Shown: positions 7,138 through 18,040 of the stretch, in pieces
Position numbering within the stretch: position 1 is the first letter of the stretch
How the letters are laid out: each line of letters begins with the position of its first letter
Assembly (NCBI GenBank): GCA_026260175.1
Contig: JAKCWW010006949.1
Coordinates: 1 to 30,761, forward strand
DNA from: Reticulitermes lucifugus
Lineage: Eukaryota > Arthropoda > Insecta > Blattodea > Rhinotermitidae
Direction: 5' to 3'
DNA length: 30,761 nucleotides
Program-made: the position numbers and the translations under genes
The notes under the pieces: generated by a model
Databases searched by the model: none
What the model saw: only the letters and a program-made list of their open reading frames with translations
Told to the model about the DNA's origin: nothing

Positions 7138-8304
7138 ACACACAATAATAACTCTTGTAGTCGTGATAAATGGATCTGAACTATTAGCCAGTTACAGGCT
7201 GCTGTTGGTTGTAGGCCAGAATGTGCTCTTAGTGGTCACGAGGGATGAGCGTCATCAACTGTATTAGTCCCAACATTTTCACGCCCTACCTGTGGTAAGT
7301 TGGGCTGAGTTGATGGCCTTTGTCCAGATCTTCTTTACATACATAAGTAGTCAGTGTACATGCCGTTTCGTTGTGTTGCAAGCGCCGCTGCTTGACAATG
7401 CCACGGCACAACTGAAAGAAGGGGGATGTTAGCACCCGAGCACAAGTGGTATTATGAAAGGATACCAGTCAAGGCAGACAGATACTTAGTTCGAATGTAA
7501 GGGCAATAGAAAGGCTAGGCCGACATGTATGTTGACTTTTTAAAACAATCGGCCTCTGAGATTAAATAGTATATGCCTATTGACAATTTACACTCTCCGG
7601 TGCAAAGACGGACATTAGTGACGGCTGCAAAAAGGTACCACTAGATACCTGCTGGGCTGATAAAAGCCTGGTGTTGGCATAGTGTCAACAGTGGGTGATG
7701 GTAGAATTAAAAACAGCCCCATTGTTTATCCCAGAGTTGTCAACTGAGCTTTCCTGCCAAAATATGGAGAAGACTTTTGATAAACCTCCAGATATCCTTG
7801 AATTAGACCATACAGTTTTTCCTCTTATCCAAGTGTCCCATGCCACAGCAGCGCAAAGAGTTTGGGCTCAGGTAATGACGACCCAAACGCCCTTCTGTTA
7901 GCCCGATAATATTTGTAGGGAGAACATTTGTCAGTTGGTGGTTCAGCTACCACGATAAGAATGTATGCTGCCAATGGGCTGTTAATAGTTTGTATTTTAA
8001 ACTTAGCCTTAATTCTGTCTTTTACATATATATGTTTACCCACATACAGCTGGTCAAAAAAATATGATAAATGTAGGGAAAGCATTTTTAATTTCGCACT
8101 CTTTATAACAAAATCCAGTGTCGAAATTTCACATGTTATTCCCCAGATCGGCTACAAACATTTGTATATTAATTGATTAATAAAATAATCTCATTCATGT
8201 AATCCTGCAAAGAACACAACTGTGTTTAAGAAATGTGAGATATTCCAACACCAGTACGCAGAGTAAAGTTGTTGGTAAGAACCAACCTACTATTTATTGA
8301 AACA
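7138..8304. other. No recognised gene
   Basis: The stretch has scattered short open segments. The most protein-like is 7695-7901 (68 codons, beginning at a TTG and therefore not a eukaryotic start), which I cannot assign. It may hold further decayed coding sequence, since base composition between 7,000 and 7,900 is less AT-rich than beyond 8,000, but frames are interrupted every 20-40 codons. Confidence 0.35.
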
Positions 8305-8772
8305 ATCATTAGTTTTTATATTGTTTCCTATTATTATGGGAATGTTACCTTTATATTGCTTGTCAGATTTTGCCTGACCACCTGAATATGCTTGCATTAA
8401 TTGCAATATTGTTTTTATTATTATGGGAATGTTATCTTTTTATTGTATATTAGATTTTACTTGAGCAACTGAATATAATAAATTAATTTTAATAGTGTTT
8501 CTTAATACTATGGGAATGTTACATTTATATCGTATATTAATTTGTACTTGACCACCTGAAAAAATTTGCATTAATTTTAATATTGTTTCTTACTATTAGG
8601 GGAATGTTATCTTTAAATTTTACATTAGTTTGTGCTGGACCGTCTTATTTTACTTTTATTAATTTTAATATTGTTCATTATTATTATTATTATGGGAATT
8701 TTGTATTTATATTATACATTATTTTGTACTTGATATTTGAATATATTCTTATTAATTTTAACATTGTTCTTT
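8305..8772 (+). repeat. AT-rich minisatellite, five degenerate copies of about 87-94 bp
   Basis: The anchor gggaatgtta or gggaattt, preceded by a tattattat run, recurs at 8338, 8425, 8512, 8600 and 8694, with spacings of 87, 87, 88 and 94 bases. Each unit also shares attaattttaatattgtt and a ttgtacttgaccacctga segment. The units differ by substitutions and small indels, so the array is old. The open frame across 8583-8849 is a by-product of the repeat. Confidence 0.85.
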
Positions 8773-10255
8773 ATTCACAAGTGTCTATATTACATATCTC
8801 ATATATACACTTGAAAATCTTGAACTGGATACGGACATTGCCCGTTTAGAAGATGCATATGATATTTCAACAAAAATGCACAACATAGTTAGGAAGGTCA
8901 ATTTTTAACTAATAAAAAGTCCTAAAATTTCAGTACAGTTTCTTTTATGACCTCATGTATTTAAAAAGTAAACGTATAAAACACAAGCATAAAGTCAGTA
9001 TTTAACCACGCAGAATTTCCATCCTGAAAAATTAATAAAATATAGTTTCTTTCTTTTACTATAGAAAAATAATTATACTGCTTCAAATCTAAACAATAAC
9101 TAACACATATACAGATATACAACATCCTGCAAGAAATAAATCTTTTCACCCGGCCTTTTCTTGAGATATTTATGACTTTTACTTCTTAGTACAAATTTAT
9201 CATCCTTCAACCAGTGCACAAGAGACATTTTTTAAAATGGAGCAGCGATTTCATGTGAGATGTCCTAGATTGCTCAAGACATGTAGTTTTGAGTGACACT
9301 TAATAGTCCTAGCTCCTTTTTCAGTTACATCAAGAATATCCACAAGGACATTTACCGTATTTTAAATTTCTATTCATGTCTGTGAAAAAGATAAAGTCAA
9401 ACACAATGTTTCTGAGACAGAATTTTGAGGAATGCCATAAGTCTTTTACTTGGCCTTGGCAAATACAGTCCATAATTTTGGAAACATTCAAAGTAATGTG
9501 TTATTTTTGAAGTATAATGGTAACACTGCTTAACATGGTGCAATCTATAAGCAAACTGTGCACATATACATATGGCGTTTGTGTATTTTCAGTGTGTATG
9601 CCAATTTAGACAGTTCATGTGGTGTGCTCATGTGTAGGATAAACAAATAAATCGTGGGGCTTCACAGGTCTTCACGGTTGAAATTTATATCTTAGTACGT
9701 ATTGTTAGACACCATGCATATATTTGTATAACCTATTTATGATTTTCACTTCCTGTAAATAATGTGCTACAGCAAGAAGAGAAAGCACGGTTTGTTAAGG
9801 CCATCGTTCTATTCAAATACCGAGTTATAGGACATTCCGCAAATCCATATGCTCACCAAAGATTGAAATTTGGAGCTTTATGTAGCTCGAAGAGAATGTG
9901 AAGCGTGAATATTGGATTTTATGTGTAAGGATGTATACTACTGATGCTTTATTTATGCCCAATAAAATTTTTCTGACCACCTAGGAATGGAATATGACGT
10001 GTTACCTTACTGAGATATCCATGTTAAATTGATCATCTGAGGAGTTTAATCTCGAATTTCATGGGGCTTTAAATTTACCTCCTCTTTGTAAGATCGCTCT
10101 GCTTTTAATTACGCTATTCTGTTTCGTCTTCAACCATTTTGACCATTTTTAATGTTTGCTAATTGAGAAGTAGAATTATCATGTTATCCTGATTATCGGA
10201 GTAATTTTTAGGCACTTTAGCAAAATCGCGAAAAGAGACTATTAGCTTCGTCATG
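8773..10255. other. AT-rich DNA without recognised features
   Basis: I see no gene, repeat family or RNA gene that I can support. AATAAA-like hexamers occur, as expected in AT-rich DNA. Confidence 0.5.
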
Positions 10256-10640
10256 TCTGTCTGTTTTTTCAGTCCATCTGTTTGTCTGTCTGTCTGTCCG
10301 CATGGAGTAACTCTGCTCCCTCTGGACGAATTTTCATGAAAGTTGATATTTTGAAAAATTTTCGGAAATCTGCCGAGAAACTTTAAGTTTCATTAAAATC
10401 TGAAAACAATAACGGGTACTTTACATGAAGACCTACGTACATTTATGATAATATCTTACTCACTTTTTCTTAGAATGAGAAATATTTCAGACAATATTTG
10501 TAGAGAAAATCAAAACACACATTTTATGTTCAAAAATGTTTTTCCGAAAATCGTTCCTTTTATGAGATATGTGGAAAAATAAGGTACAGCCAGACAGGCC
10601 ACAGATGACAATATAATATGGCACACGTGCTTTGCATTCT
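10256..10640 (+). repeat. Dispersed repeat, copy 1 (inverted relative to 18295-18620)
   Basis: It starts with a degenerate (TGTC)n tract at 10255-10310 and runs to about 10640. Its last part, around the segment caggccacagatgacaatat (about 10596), matches the reverse complement of about 18315-18340 almost perfectly. Other matches include the atgagaaa, cacacattttatgttcaa and ttatgagata segments in the same order. The two copies therefore belong to one dispersed element of at least 320 bp. I cannot name the family; no coding capacity is visible. Confidence 0.7.
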
Positions 10641-11439
10641 GTATAAATAAGGCTACAGACACACACTCAAAATATGTAATCCTTATTGCTTTTGCACTGC
10701 AGTGTTTACGCGAAAGCGCCTTACGTTTATAATACTTTATAATACTTTGCCTGTCTTATTTGATTTTGTGTTTTTTGACCAGTATTTGAAGTCACAGAAT
10801 AATATAACTTATACTATCTCAAATAATTTCCAGAAGCTTAATTTCTCTATGAGACAGTTTTTCTGCCAATTTCTAAGAGTGACAAATTTTAGAAATTTTC
10901 ATCTTATTGTGTCAGTACGACGATAAAAAGTGACATTTAATATGGTCTGCCAATAAAGATTATGGCATTTCATGTTACACGGTGCAAGAAATTGAAGCAC
11001 CTACAATATTCTAAATCTGAAACCAGAGGTGATGTGAGCATACACCTGATGCCATAATTCCAGCAATTCTTTTATTTCTCCATAGCTCTCTTTTCCTAAA
11101 TGTTCCTTTTAAATATTTTTTCAGTAATATTTTCCATTGCTTGGAATGATATGGAGTGAGGGAAACTGAAGTACGCTTGGAGTAAGGCTACCCAAATCCG
11201 TGCTGCACTGCTGATCATAAAAGTGTGAGAGAGTTATACTTGTCTTTTATATTCCTGTGATCTCTTGTTCAGTGGAATTCCGATTAAATGTTTGAGATAT
11301 GAAAGGTCAATTTCTGTAAGCTTCCATCAGATATCTTGGTAACACGCTTGCACACACTTCGTAGTATTCCAGTCCGCCATGGACAGTACCGTCTAAAGTT
11401 CAGAGTCACAAAAACAATGCAAAAAACAAATCCCCAATT
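10641..11439. other. AT-rich DNA without recognised features
   Basis: A chance open frame covers 10702-10926, rich in Phe and Asn, with AT-driven composition. Nothing else can be supported. Confidence 0.45.
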
Positions 11440-11766
11440 CTAAATCGTCGGCTTTCCAAACTGTATTTCTTCACTCGTGCAGCGTTCATATCCTTCACTG
11501 ATATAAGTTCTAACATATATTATTGTTTGATTCCCTCCTCCATTAGTGCATGCAACAAACCACAATATTTTCGATGGTTTGCTTGAAACGTGATAATCAC
11601 AGTCCCCACAACTGAATTGTTCAGGCAATGAAATAAGCTCACTCACCTGTATCATGATACTGGACTGGTTATCGATGTATTTACTGCATATATTAAAGAC
11701 AAATTGTGCATACAAATTCTGGAAAATTCCAATACATAATATCACTTTATATTCATACGCCAACAC
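11440..11766 (-). CDS. Unassigned 108-codon ORF, possible exon
   Basis: This minus-strand ORF has less biased composition than other chance frames here. It has spaced cysteines (CGDCDYH, FVACTNGGG, ERCTSEE), a Gly and Asn-rich turn and two Tyr-Val strands, ending in a stop at 11440. An ATG opens it at 11766, but the first 40 residues lack a clear signal peptide. Splice-like sites exist inside it on the minus strand (an acceptor-like TTCCAG and a donor-like CAG followed by GTGAGT), so only part may ever have been coding. I recognise no family. It could be a terminal exon of a small secreted Cys-containing protein or chance. Confidence 0.22.
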   Translation of the reverse strand: MLAYEYKVILCIGIFQNLYAQFVFNICSKYIDNQSSIMIQVSELISLPEQFSCGDCDYHVSSKPSKILWFVACTNGGGNQTIIYVRTYISEGYERCTSEEIQFGKPTI

Positions 11767-13254
11767 GCACAGTATATTTAACCCTTTTAATCATAACGAA
11801 CATGTCGGATTCTTAAAAGATGGCGTGTAAATTAAAATTGCACAAGTTTTAAATAGTTATGTTACAAATAGGTTTGTAAAAGTTTCATTAGCCTGTTCCC
11901 TTGCAATTACCATATCCCTACCTAGCCATAGCTTTCTACCTTATTACAAACACGAAGACAAATAAAAAGATCCTAAGCAAGGAAGAGACTTCTCCGTTCA
12001 TTTACATCACAGAAGTTAAAGAGTGTCTTTAAAAAATAATTCAGCCAACCCACATTACAACATATCTGCTACAAATATTCTAAATGACATTCCCAGTAAA
12101 ATTCTCCAGTTAATTCTTTCTTCCAGAATCATGCTACTTAATGCTCTCAAGAAGTTTCAAATTACAATTAATTTCAAGTACCTGAAGTGCCATCTATCAT
12201 CATAAAAATTTATATTTTGGTCTTATGGTGGCATCAGGGTCATCCTAAATTTCAATCACTACTCACAATTCTACAGGACATTGACAATGTGTCTAATAAC
12301 ATATGTGTATCCTGTTAACAATACAAGTGAATTCGAAGTTTTGAATTGAGAATATATTTTTAAAATAAGTCCTGTGTTCTTGATATAATATTACAGCAGA
12401 CCAAAATGTCAATGTTGTAACATTGCAAAATGTTTTGTTATTCTACAGTTGACGTCATTGAATGATTGCCCTGCAAGTGATATTTAAGATCGAAATATGG
12501 TGGAGAAAAAATACACAATGTCCCTAAATATTACCTACAAACTTTAGTTTGTTAATACGATATAACTTTGTTTTAATTGAAACTAGTGCATTATATGAAG
12601 TGAAATGTTTTGAAATAGAGTTCCCCAACGTTCTATCTAGCAGCTATCATAAAAAACTATTAGTTTCTTACTACTACGGATGTCCGTTATAGTAATAAAG
12701 ACAATAATTTTGTAACGGAAAGAGATGAATTTTATACCACTTCACATTTTAAACTAATGGATAATTCTAGTCTTCGAATTTGAATCTTGTTGCACATTTG
12801 TAACTGTTTCAGCATACAAGTTCAACTGTAACCAAACAATTCACCAAACAAACATTTCAGTTGTATGTGTTTCCGTTTGTCACAGTTTCATAACCCAGTG
12901 TAAGTACGTTATTTACTTAGTTGCGTCTGTTAACATGCACGCAGATATCAATTTACGTTTACAGCTTATTTTGCTATATGAATATTTTATTAAATTCGTT
13001 TATTCCTTTGTAAAAATGTTTAATATTTTTACTGTACTTCTTTCTCAAATCTCAGATATTCTGTCCTAAATATTAATTGTCTATTTTTGCTAAAACTTTT
13101 GACTTTCGGTTTCATAATTCCACGTGTACTATCACAAAGTCTACTTAAATTTAGTGTAAAATTTTTACAGACAAAGTTCTCAAAAGCACTTACCTTTAAT
13201 CAGGTAAAACTTTTTAGAAAGGTAATTATATTGTGTGCAGATATTACCCTTTAT

Positions 13255-13255
<1 letters not shown>
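11767..13255. other. AT-rich DNA without recognised features
   Basis: No supported gene, RNA or repeat. Open frames such as 12023-12205 are short and compositionally random. Confidence 0.5.

Positions 13256-13289
<34 letters not shown>
13256..13289. repeat. (TAA)n microsatellite
   Basis: About eleven uninterrupted TAA units. It supplies the run of Ile codons in the open frame at 13087-13404, which is therefore not a credible gene. Confidence 0.95.
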
Positions 13290-15314
13290 CGTTAAGCGGT
13301 GCCGCAGTCCAATACATTTTTCATTACATGCAGACAATTTAACACGACGCAAGCACACCCTCGACTTCTGCCCTGTTCTTATCCTATCTATGATTACTTG
13401 CTAGTTGCATAGAGACAAAAAGACAACAACTAGTCGTATATCTGTTTACTTTACTAGTGACTTTGAGTCACAAGTATTTCCTTACTGTAGCAAAGTAGAG
13501 CAGTACTTAATACGCAAAATTTCAAAATCCTTCAATTCATTAAAACAACACTACGTTCATGTTGTCTTCTATTTAAACACTTTTTAATGTATTATAAAAC
13601 TCCTATACTTTCGATACACTAAAATTTCTCGCATATTACAGTCATTTAAAATTACATAACTTTCTTACAAAATAAAATTTGTTTTTCCTCTTTCATCACT
13701 TAAAAACTCAAATTTAAGTTCACCACACCTGGTTTCCTCGTCATTAGGTTTTACCAGAATTCATGTATTACAGACTGCCAATTCGAATTACCCTTTCTCG
13801 AAAAAAAATTAATTTACATAAAATTATGTGATTAAACATAAAAGATGAAATTATTTAGGTTTATAATTGCGCATCTCGGATTAAATTTGCTTGCTAGAAA
13901 CAACAACGTTAATTGCCAGGATAATAGAAGTCTAATTAAACAACTTGATATGTGGTATTGAGTTACTACAGTATACAAAGCAAGGCAATTTTAGACACAG
14001 ACGTTATTTCAGTTTAAAATTACGGCACTATACCGAGCGTGATTTAAGAACGGATGCTTTCCTCGCTGCCCCAGGAGCTAGTATTTCAACGTTACAGACG
14101 AGACGAGATATTCTTACGTGAAAACAATCTCTATAAAGATTTTGTACAAAGATAACTAAACCTGCACTGTACTGTTAATGTGTGAGAACAATGGGAAGAA
14201 GTGTTGAGTAGAGCCCTTCTGGAAACTGACAGTTGCTGAGCTAGACAAGAAATTACCTGTTTTTAAGGAATCACAAAGAAGGAAATTACATTTTTCGTAT
14301 TTCTGGATCTGGAAGGTGCTGGCACATATGCTGGCCCATAAGAAGAGTTGGCTTCATTCCGATTTTATATTTGTAGGAATAGGTTTAATATTAATTGTCC
14401 ATTAAATAAAGCTTGCTGAAAAATTTAACTCTCCTTTACTTTACCACATCAATGTAATTAAGTCGACTAATTTATTAATTTACTAAAGTAATTCAATGGA
14501 GTTTGCATAAGAATATTTGAAAGAAATACACTGTTCAGGAAATAGCAATTTGTTGTAACACACACAACTCGTCAAACTGAGATTCCCGCGTTACTAGTCA
14601 TTTAAGTTACAAACACACCTTCTGTCAAAATTTTGTGTCCACAAAAAAGAAATTGCTTCTCCTTATATTTTCGCAAAAACATAACATGCGTTGTTGTTGG
14701 TTTATTAATGATCAGTCTATTTTTCTGTGTCTCCTGTAAAATTCTTTATCGTTGGGTTAAACAAATTGCTGTTTCATGAACGCCACATACATTTATTCAC
14801 ATCCTACTTATTTAAGAAAAACATTATTGTTATTCTGTAAAACAGTTTTCTCTTGGCTTCCTATTTTTAGCCTATATATGTCACTACGATATCTTCCTTC
14901 CAAAACAGAAAAGAGTAGACGTGACTAACGTCACTGAGCAGTCTTTCTTCAGAAGCCAGCAGTCAAGAAATTCTCAGCATTTTATGGAAATTAATTTCAT
15001 TTCTCGTGAGACCCCATCCACATCCAGTTGAATCCAAACACACAATTCATGTCCTATTCCTTTCACGTTTATTTTAATGCTGTCTTACACTTTAAAGTCC
15101 TCCAAAGTTGTATCTTCACACCCCACTAAACAATTAAGTTTCTGATAAATTTTACAGATGTCGGTGTTCCATATCTCACCTCGCTCACCTCCCTTTATTT
15201 CCCTATAAGGCATGGTTTGCTTAAGGTTAAATGCCAAACTGTCCATGTGTACGCCATTCAGGCACGTGGGACAGCAGATATATAGCTCCAATTATTTTCT
15301 CAATCTCGGCAGTG
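13290..15314. other. AT-rich DNA without recognised genes
   Basis: No gene can be supported. The end of the stretch (about 15085-15291, minus strand) holds a 68-codon frame with CCPTCLNG. I suspect it belongs to the neighbouring repeat, because it abuts the SINE-like element and has no other support. Confidence 0.45.
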
Positions 15315-15790
15315 GATGAAGATGAGTGGTGAGTTACAGGGTCCGACCGTTTTACTCCTGGGGAAGCAGCCCTTAGAACCCATTGATTATGAGGCTGGTC
15401 TGGGCCCAGAGCTGGTATAGAACGTTTGGTAAGGACAAGAATTCTCTGTCCCTGTCGGAAATGTACCCACGATTAGTCGGTTTTCCAGGAGGTGGTAGAG
15501 TCATTATTTTTCTTTTCATGGTGCATCAGACCCCAGTAGGCCAGTGCCTCCTCATTATCGAAGATTCACGATTACACTCAGACACACCACTCTCGGAAGG
15601 ACTAGCCTGGACGAGTGATCGGCCTGACGCAGAGACCTTTACCTGACACAACACAACACTCACAACAGACTGACATCCATGCTCCCGGAGAGATTCGAAC
15701 CCGCAATCCCAGCCAACAAGCGGCCGCAGCCACGCGCCTTAGACCGCGCAGCCACTGGGATCGGCGTATAGTCGCTATAGCCACCATTAT
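15315..15790 (-). mobile_element. Long tRNA-headed SINE-like element
   Basis: On the minus strand the element starts near 15785 with a tRNA-like head. A box-A-like segment, GTGGCTGCGCGGTCTAAGG (about 15736-15754), is followed by a box B, GGGTTCGAATC (about 15693-15703). This pairing resembles tRNA-Leu or tRNA-Ser type heads. A GC-richer body of about 370 bp follows. The sharp contrast with the AT-rich flanks and the internal pol III promoter support a SINE. It is not a functional tRNA because the acceptor stem does not close. The length is above that of a typical SINE, so two nested elements are possible. Confidence 0.65.
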
Positions 15791-16010
15791 TCCGGCACTG
15801 AAGTCGCAGTTTGACTGAATGAATAGAAAGTATATGGTGCTACATTATAGTGTTGATGAGTCAAATGTACAGGAAAATATGCGTATATGAAACTTAAATG
15901 TACACAAAACTAATGTTTGTAGTTGCTAATATTGGTAGCTAAGACACAGTAAGACAATGATGGCTAAGATTTGAGAGATAATGTAATATAAACTATTTTG
16001 AAATAACCCG

Positions 16011-16130
16011 TCAATCACAACTAAAGTTTTATTGTTTTCAGAATTTACTATTTATTACGACATGTTTTGGCCAACCTCGCCATCTTCAGGTGATACACAG
16101 TATATGCAAAACACTTGGGAGGATATTAGC
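16011..16130 (-). mobile_element. Penelope-like element end with hammerhead-like motif
   Basis: On the minus strand 16061-16091 reads CCTGAAGATGGC, a short loop, GGCC, then AAAACATG. This is the hammerhead layout CUGANGA, stem II, GAAAC with the invariant G changed to A. The AT-rich sequence on the 16011 side is like the tails beside the other copies in this window. No second arm is visible, so it is a solo or truncated copy. Ribozyme activity is unlikely because of the core change. Confidence 0.5.
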
Positions 16131-16365
16131 AACATAAATTTCTATAAAACGAAAGGAGATCTCATTTTTACATAAAGGTAAATAATAAAGAATGGTTTAT
16201 GTTACTTCTTTAAATTTTGAAGTTGTGAGTATTGCAGTTGTTTTGAAGTTCCATCTTTTTCCATCTTTTACGTTTTTCTGGTTATTTCATGTAAAGTGCC
16301 TGCTTATGTTACATAATTTTAATTTTGAAGATTTTTTTGAGTAGAGACTGGTTGAAGGATTAGTA

Positions 16366-16706
16366 CAGTAGAACCCGTTTATAAGGACATCGTTTAATGC
16401 GACACCTCTCTATAGCGCCAGATATCCTGTGGTACCAATTAATTCCTCACTGTTAACCATAACATTATACTCCTCGGTTAGAACATCACTCGTTTATAAC
16501 GACACAAAATATTCAGTCCCTTTCATGACGCTATAACCAAGTTCGACTCTATTATGCGACACCTCTCTATAGCGCCAGATATCCTGTGGTACCAATTAAT
16601 TCCTCAATGTTAACCATAACATTATACTCCTCGGTTAGAACATCACTCGTTTATAACGACACAAAATATTCAGTCCCTTTCATGACGCTATAACCAAGTT
16701 CGACTC
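16366..16706. mobile_element. MITE, Tigger/pogo-like, with internal tandem duplication
   Basis: The left end CAGTAGAACCCGTTTATAAG at 16366 and the reverse complement of the right end (GAGTCGAACTTGGTTATAGC, ending at 16706) form imperfect inverted termini (17 of 25 positions by eye). TA lies on both sides (16364-16365 and 16707-16708), the target duplication of Tc1/mariner/pogo elements. The element is 341 bp and non-coding. It contains two 157-bp tandem copies that differ at one base. The family call rests on the terminal sequence and the TA target only. Confidence 0.65.
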
Positions 16707-16710
16707 TATT
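16397..16710 (+). repeat. Two near-identical 157-bp tandem copies inside the MITE
   Basis: gacacctctctatagcgcc occurs at 16401 and 16558, an offset of 157. The whole units match except C at the middle of tcctcactg in the first copy versus A in the second. The copies must have arisen very recently, or be an assembly duplication. Confidence 0.9.
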
Positions 16711-17340
16711 ATAGAATGTAATAAGAGAAGATAATACTCTTATAATCTATTTTTCTAAAATCAAAATCTCATACATGTGAACGAGAAAACAAACCCTAGG
16801 CACATACACCAGTTGCTCAAAGGACTGAAGGATGTACCCTGCCGGAAATACTTGACTATGAAGCAAAACAGTTACATAATAGATTCACAATATTGGTAAT
16901 ATTCAACACGAATTGGCAGTCAGCTTTTAAGATTAGTCAGTCGTCAATGGATCGTTTGACAGTTTGACAGCCTGACTGACACAAGATAGATTTTACTTAT
17001 TTCTGCATATACAACTGAATTCACAACATGAAAATGTATTCACGATGTCGCGTGCACAACAATGGGTGTCAGTTACCTTCCATGCAGTCTATTCTTTGCT
17101 CCCCCGTCATCGCACACGGATCTCTTTGTTGGCGCCGAACCCCACAACAAGCAACAAGCACTCGAAATAATAATCAAAGTAAGGGATCCGAAAAGTACAC
17201 TCCGTTACAACCAATAAATGCAGGAACCTCCAATTATGTGAACGTAAAACTATCCCTATACACGCCTGGACAAGCCCTTGGGCTCTAGAAAGTGAAGGCT
17301 CCCAGAATTTGTAGACAAACGACACATCAAGGTGGCAATG
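16711..17340. other. No recognised gene
   Basis: Between the MITE and the next SINE is a stretch with a GC-richer part at 17030-17330. Both strands have chance frames there (86 codons plus, 72 codons minus). They overlap each other and I recognise neither. This part may be a piece of an unnamed repeat. Confidence 0.35.
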
Positions 17341-17344
17341 TTAT

Positions 17345-17550
17345 CAGTCCTGCGCACCGGCCGCCTTTACACCCAGGAAAAACCCCTGGTACTCATTTCT
17401 GTTAGAGGCTGAGTCGACACCAGGGCCATAGTGCGGCCTGAAGGATTAAGTCAATGAAAAATCCCAATGACCACATCGGCATTCAAACTCGCGACCTTCT
17501 GATTGTAGCTCGGTTCCTCAACAAATTGCGTCAACGCGTACCCCCTCCTA
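17345..17550 (-). mobile_element. tRNA-headed SINE, nearly full length, decayed
   Basis: On the minus strand it starts near 17548 with a box-A-like GACGCAATTTGTTGAGG and a box-B-like GCGAGTTTGAATGCC about 45 bases later. These match, with substitutions, the head of the SINE at 20481-20543 (TGGCGCAGTTGGTTGAGG and GCGGGTTCGA). The body contains GACTCAGCCTCTAACAGA and a TGAGTACCAGG segment, which I associate with insect SINE bodies. Box B has drifted, so it is an old copy. Confidence 0.7.
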
Positions 17551-18040
17551 TTACGTAAGCACTGACACGTAAACTCGGCCTTACGTTTACTGTCCCATAA
17601 ACTTATTCATACTGTTCACATTGACTTATTTCCTGTAGAAACAATTATTTTAAAGGTTTTAATAAAATTACTCTTTGCTTAGTATCTCAGAAGATAGTCT
17701 TATAGAATTAAAGTGCGTGAATGTGTATACAACAGAAATAAGTTATATATGTATATACACATATATTCGTATATTTGTTGGGTAGTGGGTAGAATACCAA
17801 CATGCATAGAACGTGACTTTCGTAAAGGTTAGCGGAATGGAACCCGTAACTATGTTGAGTGTTTGTGCTTTAATTTAACCGTAGTAAATATTGTTTTACG
17901 TAAACAAATAGTGTACCTTTCATTTGCGAGATTTCAAGTTTTCACAGCAGTTACAAAGAAGCTCCCCTTCTTCTGGTATGGACATCTTTTAGGCTAATAT
18001 ATGCAGGATGTTTCACGAGAAATATGTCATATGTCGGGAC
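17551..18040. other. AT-rich DNA without recognised features
   Basis: A tatatatgtatatacacatata tract near 17742 is a short AT palindrome. Nothing else can be supported. Confidence 0.45.

Noticed and set aside
8305..8772. CRISPR array
   Set aside because: Whole units repeat with drift, with no short conserved repeat separated by unique spacers, and the genome is eukaryotic.
13087..13404. 105-codon plus-strand gene
   Set aside because: The frame is held open by the (TAA)n microsatellite read as Ile codons.
15690..15765. A genuine minus-strand tRNA-Leu or tRNA-Ser gene
   Set aside because: The acceptor stem does not close and the sequence runs on into a long repeat body.
17028..17325. Overlapping plus and minus ORFs at 17.0-17.3 kb
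   Set aside because: They overlap on opposite strands in a GC-richer patch, neither has a recognisable motif, and the patch adjoins a SINE.
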